The notes under the pieces are model-generated. The model was not told the DNA's origin. It did not search any database and saw only the letters and a list, made by a program, of their open reading frames with translations. A program made the position numbers and the translations under genes. From Siphonodentalium dalli (Eukaryota; Mollusca; Scaphopoda; Gadilida; Siphonodentaliidae): a stretch of 64,000 nucleotides of DNA. Location of the stretch: contig CP136069.1 of the NCBI GenBank assembly GCA_032622095.1, positions 205,894,750 to 205,958,749 of the forward strand, written 5' to 3'. Shown in pieces: positions 1 to 11,340 of the stretch; the first letter of the stretch is position 1, and each line of letters begins with the position of its first letter.

Positions 1-784
1 ATTGTGTCAAATTAAGTAAGGAATTGAATCTAAAAAGAAACAAAATTTTGAATTTAAATTATCATTTGTTTGTTTTAAATTTAGTTAATTTTTGTTTTAT
101 GTTCAAATGATCAAAATGTGCGTAAAGCCCCTCTGGCGCTGAATAAAGTATCCATAATCGAGTCAATCCTGGACCAAGAGGCCAGTCAAATAAAGGCAAT
201 TTGCTTATGAGTGCACATTATAAGCGGCATCTGAACTGTTGGAAGTGGGCAACCATGCAGAGGGACAGCTTTTAATAAAGAAATATATTACATGCGTTGA
301 TTTTTTTTCAATGTCATAAATTTCCCGAAATATAGCAGAAAATAAAAAATGTTCCCAGGTTTTGAACTGGTAGAATATTATGGAAATTTATGGGCGTAGC
401 CAGAGTAGAGCTTTGTGGCATGATCTACATCAAAATAAGTTATCAAATTTGACTCATATAACAATATAAGTTTAGGATTGCAAACTATATGTATAGCATA
501 TCTGGTCATGCAGTAGCATCGTTTTGGTGTCAAATGAATTCGTAGAAAACACCAGTATTTGTGATTGATGACACAAGCCAAACAAAAAATCCACAAGATA
601 GTTGTAAAAATCATATAATTAGGAACATGTCCATTTCTGAACAAAGCTCGCGTGCGAATGAATCAAGTGTGACATGATAACACCAGTCGGCAGTCGACAC
701 TTAGACACGCCCTCACTCGAGATTATTTACAGCTCCACCCTTTGACTGATTGTTTGACAATTCTAAACCGCGATGAAGAAAAGA
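1..784. other. Gene-free AT-rich sequence
   Basis: No supportable gene. Open frames here are short and lack splice or domain support. Around 150-260 there is a short non-AT stretch that may be a decayed dispersed repeat, but I cannot define its ends. Confidence 0.5.
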
Positions 785-1222
785 CGGATTCGTCATCTCA
801 AGTTTAACCTCGATAAAGCTGGTTTAGCTGGACCGCCGAATTAGATGGTTTAGTTGCCGGTTTAAGCTTATAAAAGCAAAAACAATATTGAAATTGACAA
901 CAACTTATCCCCAAACGCTTTATATGTGTGACTGCTTCTCGCTTATAACTTTCCAATCAAAATATGACCGCTGTCGTAATTATTGATTTTCGCAATCAAT
1001 AAAACGAGGAGGTCCGCATTAGAAAAGTACTTTAATTCTCTCGACGATACAGAGACACTACTGCTAAATCACTGGTCTGGCTGGACCAGGTTTAAACCAG
1101 AGATGACGAATGCGTCACTTATACCTGTGGTCTCGGGTTTAAACCACGGATTTTTCGGACTCACGGCGGTTTAAACCTAGAGGTTTAGGTAGACCAGGTT
1201 TAAACCTGAGATGACGAATCCG
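785..1222. mobile_element. MITE-like element with ~26-bp terminal inverted repeats
   Basis: The left end reads CGGATTCGTCATCTCA followed by a GTTTAA-rich stretch. The right end is its inverse (TGAGATGACGAATCCG at 1207-1222). Between them are repeated GGTTTAAACC-type and GCTGGACC blocks, including a second internal copy of the GAGATGACGAAT end at 1101-1112. The length is 438 bp and there is no coding potential. Its right end abuts a reverse-transcriptase relic, so it probably inserted into or truncated that relic. I see no clear target-site duplication. Confidence 0.6.
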
Positions 1223-1435
1223 GCCAGTTGGTTTGCGCCCATCCAGCTCTTCGCTGTCGTTACACATTGCTGCATTTCTGAGATGTTGATTGGCAATGAT
1301 TGCCAACTCCGATTGTGAGCTTGGCATATAAATCAGTGTATCGTCGGCTTACATGTGGTATTGTAGATTTCTCTGTGTGATGATTTGCCCTAATGGTTTA
1401 GTGTACATAATATAAAGCACGGGCCCAAGGACGTA

Positions 1436-2077
1436 GGGAACCTTACATATAGTGATATCACTATTATATCATTACTCACGTCCATGGCAAATTCATCACT
1501 GTAGGCTTCGACTTGGGTGTAGTTTTCTTAATAAAGATTTGTTCGAAAAACACCTAAGATAAAATCCTTTATGTGCATGTGGAACAGAAGAAACGGCGTC
1601 ACATTTTCTATTCCATTGTCCGATATACCGGAATCAGCGAAAGGGAAATGCTTCTCTGGAACATTTAGAAATTTGACTCTCTAGTCTGCACTTAAAGGGG
1701 CAACCACAAAAACCTTAAGTGAAAACATATCTACCTTTAGAAATTTATAACTATGACAGAACGTTTTCCAACTAAAATTATGAAGCAGCAGCCATTAATG
1801 ACATGACAAGCGACATCGAAGTATTTCGTGCATCAATTACACAAATTGCTCTCATTGTTCTCATTCAATGTTTACACATGGAAAATTAACGTATAAATTC
1901 CCTGCCTCTAAGAAGCACAACTGAGTCAAATTGAGATATGGTTACACGTGGGACGGCAAATATAAGCCTTAACGTTTACAGCCGAATCCACTTCATCGTC
2001 CTACACAAGGAACACAATATCATATTCTATTGTATTATACATGATGTGGATTGAATGGAATAAAATATTGTTAAACT
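1436..2077 (+). mobile_element. 5'-truncated non-LTR retrotransposon insert with 9-bp target duplication
   Basis: The RT relic is interrupted exactly here: AAGGACGTA stands at 1427-1435 and again at 2078-2086. The insert carries a C-terminal zinc-knuckle coding remnant near its 5' side, then roughly 400 bp without coding. It ends in an AATAAAATA-containing A-rich tail at about 2059-2077. That is the expected shape of a 5'-truncated, target-primed insertion. I infer the orientation (+) from the zinc knuckle and the A-rich end. Confidence 0.6.
1569..1675 (+). pseudogene. Retrotransposon C-terminal zinc-knuckle fragment
   Basis: Translation of the + strand gives LCACGTEETASHFLFHCPIY and a stop at 1673-1675. 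This has the C-x-C-x(8)-H-x(4)-C layout common at the C-terminus of many non-LTR retrotransposon ORF2 proteins. Upstream the frame closes quickly at a TAA, so only the tail survives. It lies within the 642-bp insert and helps to orient it. Confidence 0.55.
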
Positions 2078-2780
2078 AAGGACGTATCCCTGGTCACATG
2101 ATAGTTCGTGGGGTTTGGAACAGAATTCACCAATTTGATGGAGTCTGCCTGATAGATATGATTTGAACCATTGGAGAACTTTCCCTGAAATTCCGAATGT
2201 TTGTTAAGGCGTGAACTGATGATGTTGTGCTCCAAAGTATCAAAGGCAGCAGAGAGGTCGAGAAATGAGGATATAGTGACATTGTGATCATCTGATGCAC
2301 AAAGCAAGTCTTGGTGACGCGGACAAGTGCAATTTCCGTGCTGTGGTATCGTCGATAAGTTGATCAGATAGGCTCATTCAAATCGTTATCCTCCAGATGT
2401 TGTCTGAGTTGACGAAGCACCACGTGCTCGAAACGCTTTGACATAAAAGGAAGGTTAGACACAGGTCTATAGGTATTGAGATTGTTCCTATCCATGTTTG
2501 GCTTTTTCAGCAATGGTTTAACCACAGCCTGTTTGAAGCAAGTGGAGACTATACCGTCTTCCATGGACGTACACAATTCATATAATTGACAATACGACTA
2601 GTGGAGTCACTCCTCGTGTACATGTAATTCAAACCCCGTTGTATATTTCAACAGAATACTCATATGCATGCCCTAGTTGTTTGGATGACACATACAGGGG
2701 TGGTGTTGTCTTGTGGAGTCCCCACACGATCAATTGCGATCTGGAATCTACATGTATGAACACAATAAATCTTGTCGGAT

Positions 2781-3545
2781 TTAAAACAGTGGCCGTTCAC
2801 ATACGAATCCATTTTGTTTGGAGCAATCTAGGTCATTCATCTTGTACGCAATTGCGTGCCGCAATTCAACACAATCTTCATTTCCGTTGCTGTTGGTTGG
2901 ATTGCTTCGTCCCCAAATTAAGTGAGGCATCGGATTCCCTGATGACGTCACGAATTCTCCTTCATTCTGGATGTCGTTGCCATTTATCCAGAACCCAGAT
3001 ATGACCCTCAGTACGTCATCATCCAATATGTAATCAAGCAGCGAATTCCACTGATCATGGTTTTCGACGATGAAGAGTTGTCCACCTTGATTTTCGCAGA
3101 ATTCTTGATCTTCGTCGAACTGGATCAGCGTCGCGTAAATATGGAATTGTTTTGATCCAATCACATGAACGCTCTTCAACCCCTGACATCGGTATCCGGG
3201 TCCCATTCCGGGTCCAGTGTTTCCCGTCGGAACACACATGTCATCGCCACATGCGCCGGTCGTGCAGTTGTTATCTGAAGATTCTGGTTTGTGAACAACG
3301 TCGCCATAGAGACTGCTGGCGTCAGTTACGAGCAGACATTCTTTGTTCTTAAAATGAACTTTCACGCATGCGTGATCATACGTACACAATTTGCGGCATC
3401 GTATATAATTTTCAGTTCTGATAACGAATACTTTATCTGCTACACAAATCACGGCAAGAATTACATACGAAAATAAAACAGCCAATATCATAAAGACAAC
3501 ACGAGTCATATATCCATGGTAACCACTCATAATTGGCAGCTGCAT
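2781..3545 (-). CDS. Single-exon type II membrane-anchored C-type lectin-like protein
   Basis: An intact frame of about 254 residues. The first in-frame ATG is at 3545; a second ATG at 3530 is equally possible. The frame also opens three codons further upstream, but on a GTG. Layout: a short basic N-terminus; one hydrophobic segment at about residues 15-35 (VVFMILAVLFSYVILAV), read as a signal anchor or uncleaved signal; a small Cys-rich stretch (RCRKLCTYDHAC...CLL) resembling half of a PAN/apple domain; a second Cys cluster (CTTGACGDDMC...YRC); then a C-type lectin-like domain over the last ~130 residues. The lectin fold is supported by FCENQGGQLFIVEN, FWINGND, EGEF, WGRSNP, NEDCVEL, MNDLDC and the terminal FVCE. 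The Ca2+-site triplets are not canonical: there is no EPN or QPD, and MND replaces WND. Sugar binding is therefore uncertain. It probably acts at the cell surface or outside the cell. No introns are seen. Confidence 0.75.
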   Translation of the reverse strand: MQLPIMSGYHGYMTRVVFMILAVLFSYVILAVICVADKVFVIRTENYIRCRKLCTYDHACVKVHFKNKECLLVTDASSLYGDVVHKPESSDNNCTTGACGDDMCVPTGNTGPGMGPGYRCQGLKSVHVIGSKQFHIYATLIQFDEDQEFCENQGGQLFIVENHDQWNSLLDYILDDDVLRVISGFWINGNDIQNEGEFVTSSGNPMPHLIWGRSNPTNSNGNEDCVELRHAIAYKMNDLDCSKQNGFVCERPLF

Positions 3546-4146
3546 GTGTGCCACTGGACGTCGTCACGTTGGACTATAAATGTATGCCTGGTGTTGCATA
3601 CAGTCATGGATGTGTGGCGAACAGTTCAAGAGCATGTCAAGAAACGCATTTGGAATACAAATCGATTTAATCCTGCACTGTCACATCGCATCTGTGGTCG
3701 GTGTACATGTCCGCAGATGTCAGAATGTTAGAATATTAGCTCGGTATATATTCGTCTATATAGTACCTCGCATGCGCACTGTATACACGGTGAAGTTTTT
3801 AATCTGGAGAGGCTGGCACTGGTAAACTAAACTTTAGAGATGCATAATCCGAATTAACGCTCCTAAATTACTGTTTCCTTAACAAATATTTCTTCGAGTC
3901 GAGGAACCCACACAGGGACGTGGGTAAATGGTCTCTAGGGGGGTCCACATTGTGAATTACAACTGCGCCCCCACCCCTTGAATCGGACAAACACAAGTTT
4001 TGCAGAATTTCATTTCCACCACTTGCACCTCAATTATCAGGACTGGTAGCCTGGTATATATAAGAACGAGAAAATCGCAAAATCTTAGCATCTAGACTGG
4101 CCTGAAGCGTTTTTAATGTTGTAAATTTCAAACATCATGTACTCAC
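3546..4146. other. Upstream flank of the lectin-like gene; no gene
   Basis: This region should contain the promoter of the minus-strand lectin-like gene. A TATATA-like stretch occurs at about 3744-3762, which is too far upstream to assign. The block TCGAGTCGAGGAACCCAC at about 3894 recurs near 39480, which hints at a dispersed repeat. No other gene is supportable. Confidence 0.4.
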
Positions 4147-4495
4147 CCTTAAGTTGGAAAATTTCCAACTGATGATCGTTTCAGTCACCAATGTTAACCA
4201 AATGTAGTAAACTATTGATTTCTTTATCTTTAACTTCTTTAATTAGCAGTTTTTATTGGCCACGTGGGAGGGACCAGGACACACCTGGCTGACTATTTTC
4301 GAAAACTAAACAAGAAAATATATACTGGCCCCAAGCCTTCATATTGTTGGAGATTTCCCACAATTGGGTTGCAAAATTTCCAACTGATTACAATTTCAAT
4401 GACAATTTTGACCAAATGTTGTATAAAATTTTGTTTTCTTAAATTAACTAGTAGTTTTTGACCGACCAAGAGGGGACCATGCAGGACACAAGTTT
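4147..4495. repeat. Direct duplication, ~220-bp period, two diverged copies
   Basis: The string AAATTTCCAACTGAT near 4160 recurs near 4375. Both copies continue through TGACCAAATGT/TAACCAAATGT, a TTTTCTT-rich stretch, AGTTTTT and then a GGGACCA...GACACA block. The copies are clearly related but diverged. No coding potential. Confidence 0.6.
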
Positions 4496-5635
4496 TCTAA
4501 GTGTCACCGATGGAATTTCTCAGTAATATTTCAGGAACCACAATATCTGATCTACGTACAGCTGTAAATATTTCCTTCCTTATTCGGATCGAATTTTTGC
4601 GTGATAGCATAATTGCAGTGTTTCTGCCAACAATATACACAGCACCTACATCGTTTGTAATAATTTTGCCGTGTTTATGCTTATTTGGATATATATCGCA
4701 TTTGTGAAAGTTACAGCAACCACGCTAAATTGTTCTCCTTACTTCGAAATGTTACATCTTTTACAGCATTTAAAGTGACACTAATTGTTTTGGTTTGCAT
4801 TTAGTCCCTACTTTCTTTGCTTAACCGTTTTTGGGTTTACCCCTGTGTTTTTGACTCATTCTGTTAAGGTCTAATCGGTTAATATTCTTTCAGATCAATT
4901 AACTGAGTCTGCATGGCGGACCATCGATATCCGCGTTTACCCCAGTCTGCTGTTCCGTTGTGTTATATTTCTAATTCAGTGTATTATGCCTGATAGCAAT
5001 TTGTTTTTCTCGTTCTCATCCAGCCGATGGTTCTCACCAGTGGATCACGTGGGTCGTCGAAGTGTCGTCCACCTGTGTCAGGAGCGTGCTCGTCATCGCA
5101 TTCACACTTCTTCATTCATATAATGTTTTGGACGGATTAAAAGTCGAACTGCGAGTCCGGTAAAAGGTGTAGTTGGGAATTTCAATTTCAATCGTTATTC
5201 GGATGCCAAGAGTGCAAGGCTAGTAATTCTATGAGTTGGTCATTCGTGAAACCAATATATTTTATATTCTTTAATTACAATCATGGTTATATAATATATG
5301 ATCTTGAGCGCGTTACCATTTCTGACTATGGTTTTATTGTCACATTATTTATCTCTCGCTCTTCCTCGCGCGTTCTGGTGCTTGTACAGCCCCGTTTCCG
5401 CATCACTGGTGTCTGGACATTCACTGTTTCAGTCTTCATGCACCTCTGGATTTGGGACACTTTCCCGCTGGACCTCCTCTGGTGCTGATTCCATCTGTAT
5501 TTGGACATTTTTCCTCATACCTGCATCAGGCTCGGAATCCGGACCAGTTTTCTCATCTGGGATTGGACATATTCCCGGTGGGCTTTATGATGTTACATTT
5601 TGTTGACAAGACTCTATCACTTCCTAATTTAATTT
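4496..5635. other. Gene-free stretch with one outlying copy of the 6.5-6.9 kb repeat
   Basis: At about 4835-4935 the sequence (TTTACCCC, GTCTAATCGGTTA, TTTCAGATCAA, GACCATCGAT) matches the tandem unit at 6476-6912. The rest, including overlapping open frames at 5230-5640 on both strands, has no domain or splice support and I treat it as noncoding. Confidence 0.45.
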
Positions 5636-6475
5636 GATGGTTTAACAAGCGCCTTCCACTTTATCACTTAATATGATGATTTGACAAGTGTCTGCAACGT
5701 TATAATTTAAAATATGATTTACAATGATTGTTTGACAAAGTACGTCTGTCACTTTAAAGTGCAATATGATGGTTTGAGAAGAGTCTGCCACTTTATCATT
5801 TAATGTGATGCTTTGACAAAAGTCTGTCAAATTACAATGTAAATATATGATTTAAAATGATTGTTTGACAAGTCAGAGTCTGCCAACTTATAATTTAATA
5901 TATGATTTAAAATGATTGTTTGACAAGAGTCTGCCAACTTATAATTTAAAATATGATTTAAAATGATTGTTTGAGAAGAGTCTGCCATTTTATACTTTAG
6001 CATGATGGTTTGATAAGAGTCTGCGACTTTATAATTTAATATGATGGTTTGACAAGAGTCTACCACTTTATCAATTAATATGATGGTCTGTCCCTTTATA
6101 ATTTAATATGATGGTATGTCCCTTTATAATTTAATATGATGGTTTGGCAAGAGTCTGTCACTTTATAATTTAAAATATGATTTAGAATGATGGTTTGACA
6201 AGAGTCTGTCACTTTATAATTTAAAATATGATTTAGAATGATGGGTTGACATAAGTCTGCCACTGTACTTTATTGCGATGGTTTGAAAAGAGACTGCCAC
6301 TGTATAGTTTAACAAGTTGGTTCGACAAGAGTCTACCACTTTATCATTTAATATGTTGTTTTGACAAGAGTCTGCCACTTTGTAATTTAATATGTTGGTT
6401 TGACAAGGGTCTGCCTCTTTACACTTTATAATGGTTTGACCAGATATTATAACCACTGCATAACTTAATATTATG
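5636..6475. repeat. Degenerate ~40-bp minisatellite, about 20 copies
   Basis: The core is GGTTTGACAAGAGTCTGCCA followed by CTTTATAATTTAATATGAT, repeated throughout with substitutions and small indels. Some units are fused or shortened, for example near 6085-6135. The minus strand happens to stay open and reads as a repetitive peptide (ADSCQTIILNYKV), but this is an artefact of the period and not a gene. Confidence 0.85.
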
Positions 6476-6912
6476 GTTTTGGGGTTTATCCCCTTTTTTT
6501 GTGGCTCGTTTTGTTTAACGTCTCGTCGGTTATTTTATTTCAGATCAACTGCGCTTTCGGGACCATCGATTCCAGTCTAACAACTTTTAAAGTTGGCTGC
6601 ATGCTTTCTCTATGAGTATTGTTCATAGTTTGACCCATCTGTTCTATGATTTACGCTTTTTGTATGGTTTACTCCCTTTGTTGGTGGCTCGTTTTGTTTA
6701 TCGTCTCATCGGTTATGTTATTTCAGATCAACTGCGCTTTCGGGAACAACGATTATAGTCTAACAACTTTTTAAGTTGCTGCATGCTTTCTCTATAAATA
6801 TTGTTCATAGTTTGCTCATCTGTTCTATGCTTTATGCTTTCGGTGTTTACCCTCTTTGTTGGTGGCATGTTTTGTTTACCGTCTAATCGGTTATTTTATT
6901 TCACATCAACTG
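6476..6912. repeat. ~180-bp tandem repeat, 2.5 copies
   Basis: TTTACYCCYTTTKTTGGTGGC, GTTTTGTTTA, CGTCTCATCGGTTAT and TTTCAGATCAACTGCGCTTT recur at about 6490, 6665 and 6845. A more diverged copy lies near 4835. No coding potential. Confidence 0.75.
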
Positions 6913-7924
6913 TTAAAGGGATACTGTACCCAAATGTTGTTGCTGGTTTCTTTAGTCTCTGATCTGTAGAATAACATAACCAGATGTCCATTATTTGGAA
7001 GTCTGTTGAGTATGAAGTAATGTTACGGATGGCAGATTAGCCGGAATGCGAAAATACCAATTGTCGTTCTCGAGTAATTGTTGGACAGTTTTCAAGCAAA
7101 TGTATCAACTGAATATTATATTATATGCATACTAGTCCCATATACTCATTAAGTCATTGTATATTCACTAGTCAGTGAGTGGGGTTTACGCCCCATATCA
7201 ACATACTTTTTTACACGATCATGTGTGCCAAGCTTTGCCCAATCCACGATCCGTGAATTAGTTTGATTACGTCTTGTACACGGGAATTCGTAATTTAATT
7301 TATGACTGCAGCCATAAATTAAATTTATATCAAATTATTAACTTTGATTTTAAGATAACCTATTACACTGTGTATATCCGACACCGGAAATTATGCAGGA
7401 ATTTTACCAATTTTGTTCTCTTGATATTATACCACTGTTAGAATTTGATCAATTTCATTTATAATGCGTAATAACTTTGACAAAGTCTCTCACTGAATAG
7501 GTTCGCTATACAATGGCCTTGGTATATTATCGACGGTGAGTTGAATGGTTCAACGCACACTGAGTACTGTTCAATGATAGTGGATTCCTGCACGGGAAAG
7601 TATCAACAATGAGAATCTAAAACGCCTCTTATTTAATACACCCTCTTCAATTTTCTTGAGTAATCAATATGTTCCTAAAGAGATTTTACCAACGAAGAAC
7701 GGGGTGGTAATTTGTATGGCAATTGTCAGCGCATTCGAGCACAATCATACTAAAAAGTTAGATGCTAGTGTATGGCAAATTACAAATCACAATATATTTA
7801 CTGTCATGCGAATTGGCGTTGCGCCATTGTATCCCATTTTGCTACAAATAGGTGGCAACTTGCATAAATCCAATATGGACGCCAAGGTCACGTGACCTAT
7901 TTTATGTCCAAAGTGGGTTCATAT
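6913..7924. other. Gene-free stretch left of the transposon
   Basis: AT-rich with no gene. The segment ATGGACGCCAAGGTCACGTG at about 7877 resembles ATGGCCGCCAATGTCACGTG at about 11788, on the far side of the transposon and in the same orientation. It may be a separate dispersed repeat. Confidence 0.4.
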
Positions 7925-8245
7925 TAGTCCAGGCGCTTGGTGTCAGAATTGCACAAATTACGATAAAAGCATGAAACTTGGCACATATGTTCCTTGGACC
8001 TTACTGATCATTTTCAGATATTGACCCCATCGAGATGGGACTGTCCTTAGCAACGGTTGCTAGGCAACTACCCGAAATAATAAAATGTCTCTTTGGGGAT
8101 GGTTTACAGCATTTAATTGAACTGTAGTAGTTGTTAATTACATAGTGGATGTTTATTTGTGACATATGATACCATACAATAGTTTATGACATAATTCTAT
8201 ATCATATAGTCCATAACAACCGTTGCTATGCAGCTACCAGAACAA
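7925..8245 (+). repeat. Left terminal inverted repeat of the 3.7-kb transposon
   Basis: It matches the reverse complement of 11341-11659 over its whole length. Shared blocks are GCACAAATTA, AAAGCATGAAACTTGGCACA, CTGATCATTTTCAGATATTG, AGCAACGGTTGCTAGGCAAC, GGATGGTTTAC and CCGTTGCTATGCAGCTACC. Substitutions and small indels are scattered evenly, as expected of an old insertion. Confidence 0.85.
8056..8068. promoter_or_regulatory. RFX X-box-like palindrome in the transposon TIR
   Basis: GTTGCTAGGCAAC fits the RFX-factor X-box pattern RYYNYY-N-RRNRAC. The same motif is at 11516-11528 in the other TIR and at 8560-8572 just inside the left TIR. It could be a host-factor or transposase recognition site. 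This is inference from motif and position only. Confidence 0.35.
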
Positions 8246-8778
8246 GAATTTTAGTTTTTTACTGTTTTCAGTGACATTTTGTTGCCTCCTCGGTGACGTT
8301 TTGGGCCCAATCTGCATGTGTCACACAGTATGAAGTATATATTATACATGTATAAGGATATATAGTTACTAGGGATATTGGGTGGTAATCCGACCATTCC
8401 TGTGAACCCACCCTCCAATTTATTATAAATCTTCTCAGGTCATAGCACAATGTAAATCTCTAAACGCCTGGTGGAAATACTCAATGGTATGTGCACTGCC
8501 ATGGAGTCGATAGTCATCTGGTTTCCATCACACAAGCATGAATGGTCTATTTAGCAATGGTTGCTAGGCAACTACAAAGCAGTAATATAATGGAGTCGTT
8601 GCATGTTAAATCGTATGACTTAAATATTTGAGTGCTAATATATGGAGATTTTGCACCGCAACTCGAAAACTTTTCATATGTCAACCATTGGTATGGGGGT
8701 GCTCATGTGTGCATGATAATATGAGATCAACCAAGTGTAGGTAAAAACAAATAGTTCATGTATTGTTCAGTTATGCTT

Positions 8779-11211
8779 CTATGTGTTTTCACATCCTGCC
8801 TTGCATGAACACAGTTCTGTACATCCCATTGCCGCTTGCACACAATTACATGATACACATTTGTAACGACATCTGCATTTAATTAACTCCTGGCAGGTTA
8901 CACTTGTATCTCTATCAGTGCAACAGGGTTGCCAGTTATCAGGACACTCCCAGGCCCAATCGCTAGGTAGAGAGATCTCACGAGTTTTCTCGCAGAGGGA
9001 ACCCCAATGGAATCCAGCCTGGAGTGCTGATCTCAAAATATGTTGCTTCAGTGCATTCAGAGTTGGCGGTAGAGAAGACATCTGGCGACTTTTCCTTGTG
9101 AATGGCATTTTCCTCATCTCATTAACTGAATGACTTGTACTTGCCCTGTCGTATAACTGAACCACATAACGTTCTAAGATATTTTGAATGTCCGTTGTGA
9201 TCGAATTAGGCCGATTGTGGAGCACTTCAAATGCTGATGTCACTTCATCATAGCTTTCCCACAATTTCCATGCAGTCTTCTTGCCAATATGGGCAAACTG
9301 CGACACTGTGTCACAACCTGTGAAGGCGTGAAAGCCAGGCAAAGCAATACTTCATTGCGGCCAAATTGTTTGGGCAATTTCATGTATTGGAATGTATCTG
9401 AAGTCCTTCCCTTCTCCGAAGGCGGCCCATAATTCTAGGTTATTTAAAGAACTCACAAGAGAAACAGCCAATACAATGACATCCGTGTCAACTGTTCGCA
9501 CCATCTGCTTCGTGTATCCACGGCTAAGGGCATCTGCAATGTGGACCATGATTCTTGAGTCAGCCTCTTCGTGGTTACATGGTGACAACTTTGATGTATC
9601 CCTCAAAGAGTTGCATATGACCATATCCTGCGATGTGACAACCAATTCTTTCTCATGTCTAATTGATATCAACTGGTTGGTCAGAAATGTTTTCAGTTGA
9701 TCGTAAGAACTGTTGCCAGTTGGAAGGCATTGGGCTAGACTCATGAACTTGGCGCCGTTGAACAGAACCAACAATTCGACGGTCCCTTGTTTGCTGTTTC
9801 AGACTATTTTCAAAGTAGCGGTCCCAAATTACATCAATACGACATGACCTCTGAAATTCATAGTTGAAATATGGAATGAACACCCTGGTAGCATAATCTC
9901 CAAATGTTTTGCAGTTTTGCGGCTGAAGAATGTTCACAATTGCAGCAGCATCACAAATTGTTACATCGGTTAATGGTCGTTCTTGTGGGGGTACAGACTC
10001 CAACTTTTCTTCGAACCACATCATTAGATCAGACTTCTTGCCAAATCTCAAGCGGCCATTAGCAGATATTGAGGGAGGATACGGTTGGTTTTCATTCTGA
10101 AAAAATGTGTCAATGTCCCCTTCTCTCTTCTGACAGGCTACATATAGTTTGGAGAAAAGACATGCTTCAACTTTTAATGAGGATATGAGTGTAATGTTAG
10201 TATTGTTCTTGGATCTTGTGACTGCAGGAACAAAAATTATTATCTGGTTCTTTGTGACGACATGCGAAAGTGGTGTTTTGTTTGTTTTGATCCTCTCATC
10301 CATAAATATCTCAAACTGCTTTTGACCAGCCAAAGGTACATTCCGAAGGCAATCTACACTAGACTGTGGCATGATGTCACGCGAATGAAGTCGAATGAGT
10401 TGACCAGTACCAACTTCTTGGAAAGGGTTTCCAAAGGATCTAATTACAGTACTTAAATCAAGAACCTGTTTCATGAAATTCTACTGCTGACTGGGTGTCT
10501 GTTCGTGGTGAGAAAATGTAGGGTTGGAAACAGTACCAACGGCCACTGATCTTTCAAATTCAGATATCACACGAACCATCTCGGAACTAGCAGTAGCCCA
10601 TTTAGTGAGTGCTTCTAGATCATCTGTTAGTCCAATAATCCCACCATCAGACTTCATCACAGCATTGTTTTGTTCATGCATTTGATCAATGCCCATCTTT
10701 GAGAATTTTCTGTAGGTTTTAGAGCATACAAACTTTCCATCATTAAATTCTTTGGCAACATTTGGATCTGTTGTCTCCAGGTTTCTCATATCCCTTATAT
10801 GGATTGGCATCCACCTTGCATAGTTGGTGTTGTTCAGACTGAAGAACCATGGTGTGGAGCCTCAATTGTATCGACGTACAGCTGGAAATTTCCAGTTCGC
10901 AAAGACCGCACATACCTCAAGACAAGCACCTCCAATTCAAGCGTCGAGATGCAGAATTCAAATTGAGGACTATCGTCACGTTGTCTACAACACCAGTTGT
11001 CAAAGAAGAGTGGGGTGTCGTCGCTGTTATCCAACGTGTAATTGGCATAAGCTTCTTTCAAGCTGATAAATAGCGCTCCAGAAGTGACTTGATGAGCATG
11101 ACTTGTTCGTTTGATGTGCGATCCGCTAAGAAATGACTCTGCTATCCCAGAAGTTAAACCAAAAATACGGGTAGGTTTCTTAATAACGATGGAATGACAC
11201 CTTCCATCCAT
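8779..11211 (-). pseudogene. Transposon-borne protein with FEN/PIN-like acidic motifs and a CXC tail, broken
   Basis: I recognise a high-copy invertebrate family by its conserved words. In order from the ATG at 11211: FFDNWCCRQ and LELEVLVLRYVRS; then, after a frameshift near 10850, NNTNYARWMPIHIRDM and MHEQNNAVMKSDGGIIGL; then HHEQT. A TAG at 10481-10483 follows. Next come GNPFQEV and SFxDxAxI-like text, then a frameshift near 9700. After it are HEEADSR (9573-9553) and VDTDVIVLAV (DTDV at 9489-9478), a TGA at 9352-9354, and FHAFTGCD (TGCD at 9321-9310). Last is a C-terminal cysteine array, CRCRYKCVSCNCVQAAMGC, like the tesmin/TSO1 CXC fold. The EAD / DTDV / GCD acidic series resembles FEN1/XPG-type PIN nucleases (inference). 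With two stops and two frameshifts it cannot make the full protein. Reading past each lesion stays homologous, so decay is recent or mild. Confidence 0.7.
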
Positions 11212-11340
11212 AGAAACTATCCATCCTTATATAATATAGACTGTGTGATGTATTCGCATTTGTCAAATGTATTTCAGACTAATCTACCATCAATTTTGGT
11301 CCCAAAATCTCATCGACAAGAGTACCATAGATACATTTTG

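Larger units (their letters stand above)
1223..2590 (-). pseudogene. CR1-like non-LTR retrotransposon reverse transcriptase relic
   Basis: Read on the minus strand, 2576-2364 encodes the fingers motif (LLKKPN...NTYRPVSNLPFMSK), and 2307-2071 encodes FLDLSAAFDTLEHN, the first catalytic aspartate block. After a 642-bp foreign insert, about 1427-1240 encodes LGPVLYIMYTKPL and then ADDTLIYM, the second catalytic block. The tyrosine of the usual YADD is replaced by a stop (TAA). The two upstream pieces are in different frames. The endonuclease domain and the thumb/C-terminus are missing. The order and spacing of motifs fit CR1-type RTs (family knowledge). It is dead because of frameshifts, the nonsense codon and the insertion. 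The downstream end is cut at the MITE at 785-1222. Confidence 0.75.

Noticed and set aside
5636-6475. Repetitive peptide (ADSCQTIILNYKV) on the minus strand
   Set aside because: It follows directly from the 40-bp minisatellite period; indels break the frame repeatedly and there is no start context or domain.
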